Source of the DNA: an uncultured Dorea sp.
Lineage (GTDB): Bacteria; Bacillota; Clostridia; Lachnospirales; Lachnospiraceae
Length of the DNA stretch: 27,470 nt
Reading direction: 5' to 3'
Assembly (NCBI GenBank): GCA_910580235.1
Contig: CAJTVU010000013.1
Span: forward strand, 1 to 27,470
Position numbers and translations under genes: made by a program. The first letter of the stretch is position 1. The number at the start of each line of letters is the position of its first letter. Positions 22,728 to 27,470 of the stretch are shown one piece after another. The notes beneath the pieces were generated by a model. That model was given only the letters and a program-made list of their open reading frames with translations, had not been told where the DNA came from and did no database searches.

Positions 22728-23126
22728 CTAAATAAGCCCCCTGATAAACATTGCCACAAGCCCGATCAGCGCCGCCCCGTTGGAGATCGCGCCCACCTTG
22801 CATGTTATGTAATTCTTTTCCCGCTCTTTAAAGCCTTTGATCCCAGTCTTCAGTCCGATCGCCGCCAATACGACAGAAAAGAGGCCTCCGAACCCTATCC
22901 ATACGCTGACCTCTCCCTTTTCTGAAAAAGACCTCATAATCATCAAGATCAGAATAAGCGCCACAAGAACCGCCAACATACAGGACTGTATTCCTTTCTT
23001 CGCATGCTTCAGAGGCTTCTGCCCGTATTTTGTACGAAGCGTCTTCTTTCTACGGCTTTCCCTCTCTTTTTCTATAGCCCGCCTTCTTGCTTCTTCTTTC
23101 CGCTCCTTTTTACTCTTGATCAGCAT
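22728..23126 (-). CDS. Small membrane protein (DUF6142-like)
   Basis: This 132-residue protein begins with a strongly basic Lys/Arg/Glu-rich cytoplasmic stretch (1-45). Three hydrophobic helices follow (about 48-66, 75-95 and 112-131). The pattern GIQSCML...WIGFGGL...AIGLKTGIKG...KVGAISNGAALIG recalls small membrane proteins grouped as DUF6142; that assignment is from memory and uncertain. The start is ATG with GAGGAG five bases upstream. It sits nine bases after the VanZ-like gene and two bases before the aminopeptidase, so it is clearly part of the operon. Function unknown. Confidence 0.8.
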   Translation of the reverse strand: MLIKSKKERKEEARRRAIEKERESRRKKTLRTKYGQKPLKHAKKGIQSCMLAVLVALILILMIMRSFSEKGEVSVWIGFGGLFSVVLAAIGLKTGIKGFKEREKNYITCKVGAISNGAALIGLVAMFIRGLI

Positions 23127-23135
23127 GTCGTCTCC

Positions 23136-23621
23136 TCACTGCTTCCGCATCGTTCTTGCTCTGCGGCTCCGATACCGCCTGAGCGCCGCCATAACTGCAA
23201 ATACAATATAGCCCGCCATGCCTCCGATCGTGTTGAGAAGCAAATCGTCCACATCAAAGCACCCCACCTTCGTGACAAGCTGGAAAGTCTCCACGCACAG
23301 GCTTAATCCGAAGCTCCAGAACGTTGTAGACAAGAAGCTTCTGTATTTGCTGGCCATAGGCATGAAAAACCCGAAGGGCATAAAAATCAGTACATTCCCG
23401 AAAAGATTCGTGAACATAGCAAAAAATCCCACGTGGTCGCGGTACTCCCAGAATCTTTTGATCTCTTTGAACAAGACGAGATTATAACGGTAGTCCTCCA
23501 TTCCCGTCGTCGTCCTGCCGTACCAGTCGGAAAATATAAGAAAATATATGATAAATCCGATATACAGCACGAAGCATACCTTCCCCAGCATACGGATCCG
23601 TCTTCTCTTTTTAGAATTCAA
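23136..23621 (-). CDS. VanZ-like membrane protein
   Basis: The 161-residue protein has four to five membrane helices and the VanZ-family pattern: FTNLFGNVLIFMPFGFFMP (about 69-87), then LSLCVETFQLVTKVGCFDVDDLLLNTIGG (about 106-134) with its conserved Glu, Asp-Asp and Asn. VanZ gives low-level teicoplanin resistance in Enterococcus, but most homologues are chromosomal with unknown roles, and no van cluster is present here. The start is TTG at 23621 with GGAAGG about eight bases upstream; an in-frame ATG lies ten codons later. Confidence 0.88.
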   Translation of the reverse strand: MNSKKRRRIRMLGKVCFVLYIGFIIYFLIFSDWYGRTTTGMEDYRYNLVLFKEIKRFWEYRDHVGFFAMFTNLFGNVLIFMPFGFFMPMASKYRSFLSTTFWSFGLSLCVETFQLVTKVGCFDVDDLLLNTIGGMAGYIVFAVMAALRRYRSRRARTMRKQ

Positions 23622-23648
23622 AAATACAGCCTTCCTTTCGAACCAGAA

Positions 23649-23801
23649 CTAAAAAGTCAGGCCCTTTTTGTCCTTTAACAGCTTCACTCCGCCCACAATG
23701 GCGATAATCCCTGTAGCAAGCCCTGCGACTACCATGACGATCCCTACCGCCACATTGGCCGCTCCTGCAAAGCTCATAGTCTTATATGCTTTCTCGTTCA
23801 T
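23649..23801 (-). CDS. 50-residue hydrophobic small protein
   Basis: This very small gene reads MNEKAYKTMSFAGAA at its start and ends GGVKLLKDKKGLTF. Residues 12-42 form a Gly/Ala/Val-rich segment that could be one long or two short membrane helices, and the C-terminus is basic. A strong ribosome site (GGAGG) precedes the ATG by about eight bases. It starts 16 bases after the pyrE stop and ends 27 bases before the VanZ-like gene, so it fits tightly into the operon. I do not recognise it; its size makes it easy for automatic annotation to miss. Confidence 0.75.
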   Translation of the reverse strand: MNEKAYKTMSFAGAANVAVGIVMVVAGLATGIIAIVGGVKLLKDKKGLTF

Positions 23802-23817
23802 CCCTACTCCTCCTGCG

Positions 23818-24498
23818 CTATTTTACACCATATGTTTCATAGTATGCATCAATCGCTTCTTTTAATGTGTCGTCGATCACAACTTTTCCCCGACATTCTT
23901 TGTTATAAAGGTGCCTTACGACTTCTTCCATCGTGACGATAGCCCCTGCGCCAAACCCGTACAGGCCTCGTATCTCATCCAGGGCAGGCTTCCTGCCTCC
24001 CTTCCCTACTTCCATGCGGTCTAAGGACACCATAAGCCCTACGATCTCCACGTCCGCTGCGCCCCGCACCTTCGGAACGGTCTCCTCCATGGATTTGCCC
24101 GATGTAGTCACATCCTCGACCATCACGACCCGGTCGCCATCCTTCAGGCTGCTCCCAAGGAAGCTCCCCTTGTCCGCGCCGTGATCCTTCTCTTCTTTCC
24201 GGTCAGAACAATAACGGACTTCCTTTCCATACAGCTCACTGTACGCCATGGCCGTCACGACCGCAAGAGGGATCCCCTTGTAGGCCGGTCCGAAAAGGAC
24301 GTCAAAATCATCTCCATATGTATTGTGGATCGCTTTCGCATAGTACTCTCCCAGCCTTTTCAACATGGAGCCTGTCACATACGCCCCTGCATTCATGAAG
24401 AATGGCGATCTCCTCCCGCTCTTTAACGTAAACTCGCCGAATTTCAGCACGTCGCTCTCTACCATGAACTCGATGAACTCCTGCTTATATTGTTCCAT
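23818..24498 (-). CDS. pyrE: Orotate phosphoribosyltransferase
   Basis: PyrE makes orotidine monophosphate from orotate and PRPP in UMP synthesis. The 226-residue protein shows the PRPP-binding loop VMVEDVTTSGKS (125-136), LKSGRRSPFFMNAG (25-38), FGPAYKGIPLA (69-79) and the flexible loop with KEEKDHGADKG (101-111). I chose ATG at 24498 because GGAGG lies nine bases upstream; a TTG 12 codons earlier lacks a ribosome site. It heads a five-gene transcript whose other members are membrane proteins and a peptidase, not pyrimidine genes. No PyrR-binding consensus was seen in its leader. Confidence 0.96.
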   Translation of the reverse strand: MEQYKQEFIEFMVESDVLKFGEFTLKSGRRSPFFMNAGAYVTGSMLKRLGEYYAKAIHNTYGDDFDVLFGPAYKGIPLAVVTAMAYSELYGKEVRYCSDRKEEKDHGADKGSFLGSSLKDGDRVVMVEDVTTSGKSMEETVPKVRGAADVEIVGLMVSLDRMEVGKGGRKPALDEIRGLYGFGAGAIVTMEEVVRHLYNKECRGKVVIDDTLKEAIDAYYETYGVK

Positions 24499-24590
24499 AT
24501 TTCTAAAATCCTCCACATTTATGGGCTTTTTCAAATCTTTCCCGGTAAAGTTGGGAAAAGAACCAGTTTTTATCCCTTCCCATTAATCAT

Positions 24591-24619
24591 ATTATACACA
24601 GGAAAGCTATGTATTTCAA
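24591..24619 (-). promoter_or_regulatory. Promoter of the pyrE operon
   Basis: On the minus strand TTGAAA (24614-24619), a 17-base spacer and a perfect TATAAT (24591-24596) form the best sigma-A promoter in the window. The leader of about 85 bases before pyrE contains two mutually exclusive short hairpins. Confidence 0.82.
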
Positions 24620-24631
24620 TAAGAGACTCCT

Positions 24632-24669
24632 AAAAAGAGCAGCGCCTGTGATCCATCAGGACGCTGCCC
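24632..24669 (-). terminator. Terminator of the surface protein gene
   Basis: GCAGCG/CGCTGC and CCTG/CAGG with one bulged base form a 10-bp GC-rich stem followed by TCTTTTTA on the minus strand, just after the surface protein stop and before the pyrE promoter. Confidence 0.85.
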
Positions 24670-24681
24670 TTATAAGTGTTA

Positions 24682-27267
24682 TTAACCCATCTTTCTCTTT
24701 TTACGATACAGTCCGTATAGGAGGATGCCGCCGGAACCGATCAGCAGTACTTCCCAAAGAAGAAGTCCTGTCCTGTCTCCGGTCTGTACGCTGCCTTTAT
24801 TGCTGTCCGGTTTATTTATGTCTGGCTTATCTGTTCCCGGCCTCTCTGGATCTGTTAATCCTGTAGCCGGGATTTCTACGCTTGGCTTCTTGTAACCGCA
24901 AATGGTACATTCCTCATGTTTAGAGCCTTTTTCTGTTTCTGTCGCTTCCTGGTCGACTACCCATTGGAATGTGTGATCTCCTACAGTGAAGCGGATCCCA
25001 GCCGTCTTGGTAACACCGAAGCCGTCCGTAATCTGTACCTCCGCCTCATAAGTTCCTGCCGCAAGGCCGGTATTCGGCTTTACGGTAAATACTGTCGCCC
25101 CGCCGGGGGAGAGCGTCGTCTGCATTCCTGCTGTGTCTAATGCAAATGCGCTGGCATCCGCTCCTGTTAAGGCTACATTGAGATTCGTAACCTCTACACT
25201 GCCTGTATTCTTGATAGTGAAGCTATTTGCAGGTACATCTTCATACCCGATATGCCGATCGCCAAAGATGAAATCGCCCGGCGCTTCCCACGCGTAACCC
25301 TTCGGGAGCACGGTGACGGTCGCTGCTGCGCTCTTACCCTCGATCGTATCTTCCACAACGACTTTATATGTTGTCGTGACAGTTGGAGCGGCGGTCACTT
25401 CATTCCCTTGAAGCGCCGGGTCTTCCACATCATTCGCATACCATGTATAAGAGTAGCTCCCGCTCCCGCCCTGCACGGCTGCGGTAAGCGTTACAGACTC
25501 TCCTTGTGTTATTGTCTTCGCGCTTGTGCTAAGAGATACGCTCAATGCGCCATTTACTTTGAAAGTAACATCTACGCTCGCTGATGTCCCCTTCGTCGTC
25601 TTAATCTCAAGAGTTTCGTTATATGTACCGGCAATCAGGCCTGCTTTCGGCACGATCGCTAAAGCCGCTGTACCGCCTGGATCAATTTCAGTACCTGATA
25701 ACGTAATATTATAATTTAAGCTTGTCGGATTTTCTAATGTAGCCTTGCTGCTCCCTGTATTTGTGATCGTTACCGATTGGGCAGAAGGGTTGCTTTTATA
25801 TCCCTCATTCAGCGCGCCAAAATCCAACGAAGCAGGGCTGGCTGCAATCGTGTAAGCTGCGGCTGTTGCTGGCGGAAGCGTAAGGGCCACATCGCCTGTC
25901 GGCGTCCCTGAGATTGTAAGGCCATTGCCTGTCCTTGTCACTGTCAGGCCATTGAGTCCTGTAATCTTGTTGATATAATCATCAGGAAGATAATAATCCT
26001 CAGCCACTTCTACTGCAATAGCATCAATCACTGTATTTGGCGCTACTTCTTGCATAGCATTACCTGAAGCGATCTTTAATCCTGTATTCTCTGTGATTGT
26101 TACTGAATAACCTTGTGCTTCTGTTGCAAGCGCCGCATATGTGATCCTATTTGTTGTATCTGTTGTTTCCAGCCATACTTTACAGTTCTCAAAAGAAGTA
26201 AGGGTGGGGTCTACTTGCTGTGGAGTAATAACACTACCGCCTCTGACCGATTTTGCGTATGCTCCGGCGCTATTCTGTACGATTAGATATGTGCCTGCGG
26301 GAACGTCTGTTAATGTAGCTTTGCGCTTATCATAAGAAACTAGAGCAGAGCCTAAATTGTTTGCATTGTACCGTAATGTAAACGCTCCGTTCCCATCAAC
26401 ATCTTGCAATGCCAGCGCTCCCTCAGATGATGCCGCTGGCGCAGCAGATGCAAAAATGACAGATGACAGATCCAATTCAAAAGCGGGCGCCACCGCGACA
26501 CGATTATTGTTAACATTGCTGTAGTTCACATTAGCGTGGGTGACCGGACTCGCAATCAGCGCATAGTTACTATTAAGCTCGCTCGGCGCACGGAGCCAAA
26601 AAAAGCCGCTATTCCCCCAATAGCTTATATCCACGCGAAGAGCATTATTCAGACTATCCGGGCTATTCGCCCCTACTGTAATATACACCTCTTGCCCTTC
26701 TCCATAAGCAAGATACAGCCTCTCTTTTGTTGCGTATACACTGCCATTTTTCCTGTCGTTTGTGTAAACGATCGTGTCATTTATTAAGCTTTGTTCAACA
26801 CCTGAAAACCATGAAGCTTCCAAATTCTTTAATGTAGCTCTAAGAGGGCTTGCTCCATAATGGTGTGGAAAAACATCAGTTGGATCCGAACCGCCTGTGC
26901 TTGTATAATCACAGCCCCAAGCTTCGCTATATGCTTTATCATTCGTGTCATCTGGTTCAAACATCTGCCCTGTTGCCAGTGGGCTTGCCGCAAGCAATGT
27001 TAGATTTCCCTTCTGGCTTCCTGCGATCCACCATTGGTGCTCGCTTCCTGTATTGGGATCATTGCCAAAGTAGACTTTCGCCGCCGGATTTGTGCCATTC
27101 GTATCGTCTGTATCAAAAGCCTTCAAATCATCTACTGCCGCAAACTGCGTACTGTCCGGCAGATCCGCCGCATAGGCTTCCATACTGAATGCCGGAAATG
27201 ACGTCCCAAGCATTGCTGCCGCCAGCAACAGCGAGCCCGCTTTCTTCTTTAAGCTTCCTTGTCTCAA
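24682..27267 (-). CDS. Cell-surface protein with DUF6273-like domain, ASH/Ig-like domains and C-terminal anchor
   Basis: The 861-residue protein has a signal peptide (cleavage after AYA, about 33). A domain (about 50-290) follows with WWIAG, LRATL, FWLRAPSE and VAPAFELDLSSVIF, typical of DUF6273 (C-type-lectin-like fold). Then come linker regions, an ASH/choice-of-anchor-D-like domain (about 485-585), an Ig/PKD-like domain (590-680), a second ASH-like domain (685-790), a CxxC module HEECTICGYKK (about 800), a Pro/Asp/Lys linker, and an anchor (VQTGD, helix, RKKRKMG). VQTGD is a variant sortase motif lacking the usual proline. I prefer TTG at 27267, with GGGAGG nine bases upstream. ATG at 27297 is possible but lies inside a hairpin. 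Ligand and function are unknown. Confidence 0.85.
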   Translation of the reverse strand: MRQGSLKKKAGSLLLAAAMLGTSFPAFSMEAYAADLPDSTQFAAVDDLKAFDTDDTNGTNPAAKVYFGNDPNTGSEHQWWIAGSQKGNLTLLAASPLATGQMFEPDDTNDKAYSEAWGCDYTSTGGSDPTDVFPHHYGASPLRATLKNLEASWFSGVEQSLINDTIVYTNDRKNGSVYATKERLYLAYGEGQEVYITVGANSPDSLNNALRVDISYWGNSGFFWLRAPSELNSNYALIASPVTHANVNYSNVNNNRVAVAPAFELDLSSVIFASAAPAASSEGALALQDVDGNGAFTLRYNANNLGSALVSYDKRKATLTDVPAGTYLIVQNSAGAYAKSVRGGSVITPQQVDPTLTSFENCKVWLETTDTTNRITYAALATEAQGYSVTITENTGLKIASGNAMQEVAPNTVIDAIAVEVAEDYYLPDDYINKITGLNGLTVTRTGNGLTISGTPTGDVALTLPPATAAAYTIAASPASLDFGALNEGYKSNPSAQSVTITNTGSSKATLENPTSLNYNITLSGTEIDPGGTAALAIVPKAGLIAGTYNETLEIKTTKGTSASVDVTFKVNGALSVSLSTSAKTITQGESVTLTAAVQGGSGSYSYTWYANDVEDPALQGNEVTAAPTVTTTYKVVVEDTIEGKSAAATVTVLPKGYAWEAPGDFIFGDRHIGYEDVPANSFTIKNTGSVEVTNLNVALTGADASAFALDTAGMQTTLSPGGATVFTVKPNTGLAAGTYEAEVQITDGFGVTKTAGIRFTVGDHTFQWVVDQEATETEKGSKHEECTICGYKKPSVEIPATGLTDPERPGTDKPDINKPDSNKGSVQTGDRTGLLLWEVLLIGSGGILLYGLYRKKRKMG

Positions 27268-27292
27268 CTTCCTCTTCCTCCCATCTCTATAT

Positions 27293-27324
27293 ACCATAGG
27301 AAATCCGAAGGACTCTCCTACGGT
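27293..27324 (-). promoter_or_regulatory. Hairpin covering the upstream SD/ATG of the surface gene
   Basis: ACCGTAGG/CCTATGGT and GAGTCC/GGATTT (14 pairs, three of them G-U, one bulge) close a 3-base loop in the mRNA. The 5' arm holds the SD-like AGGAGAG, and the 3' arm holds ATG 27297, so both would be paired. This favours the downstream TTG start or points to translational control. Confidence 0.5.
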
Positions 27325-27415
27325 ATAAAAAAGACACCATCCTATCTGAATTTAGATAAAATAGTGCCTATACATAGGTTTCTCCATATTTGATTGTACG
27401 CCAAAAAGGGCAGAC

Positions 27416-27470
<55 letters not shown>

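Noticed and set aside
23136..23621. Glycopeptide resistance locus
   Set aside because: A lone VanZ-like gene without vanHAX or a VanRS pair is common in Clostridia and does not indicate resistance.
24499..24590. PyrR-dependent attenuator before pyrE
   Set aside because: No PyrR-binding loop consensus and no terminator hairpin in the leader.

Overview
The window looks like a chromosomal segment of a gut-type Lachnospiraceae (Clostridia) bacterium. The evidence is Gram-positive promoter spacing, strong AGGAGG ribosome sites, several TTG and GTG starts, NatA/NatB-, VanZ-, ECF- and YtrA-type genes, a small protein known mostly from that family, and a TGD-type surface anchor. The species cannot be fixed from the sequence alone. 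Most genes are ordinary housekeeping functions. No phage, insertion sequence or CRISPR array is visible.

Left part (1-8050). A tRNA-Trp is followed by an anchored extracellular protein, which converges on an AGCS sodium/amino-acid symporter across a block of hairpins. A divergent spacer then holds what looks like a structured, terminator-controlled leader RNA in front of a NatA/NatB-like ABC transporter. An ECF S component (probably pantothenate) and a lipoprotein diverge from coaBC; the two promoters share one -35 box.

Middle part (8050-17030). On the minus strand, a YtrA-type GntR regulator precedes clpC, a 137-residue protein of unknown function, radA and an FGGY kinase. This recalls the Bacillus ctsR-mcsA-mcsB-clpC-radA order, with the GntR gene in place of ctsR-mcsA-mcsB. 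Then comes ald (alanine dehydrogenase), divergent from an RpiR-type regulator. Two near-identical 18-bp palindromes lie in the ald leader and are likely operators.

Right part (17030-27470). A compact purE-purM-purN-purD operon has a foldable leader. Next is a five-gene minus-strand operon: pyrE, a 50-codon membrane peptide, a VanZ-like protein, a small membrane protein, and an M29 aminopeptidase with a long N-terminal extension. The window ends with a large surface protein (DUF6273-like domain, Ig/ASH-like domains, C-terminal anchor). Its upstream region contains an SD/ATG-sequestering hairpin and a (TCTG)n tetranucleotide tract of nearly 14 units running to the window edge.

The items most worth a second look are the ABC-transporter leader RNA (3006-3152), the tetranucleotide tract beside the surface gene, the purE leader, the tandem ald operators, and the GntR-clpC arrangement. 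None of them could be tested against databases here.
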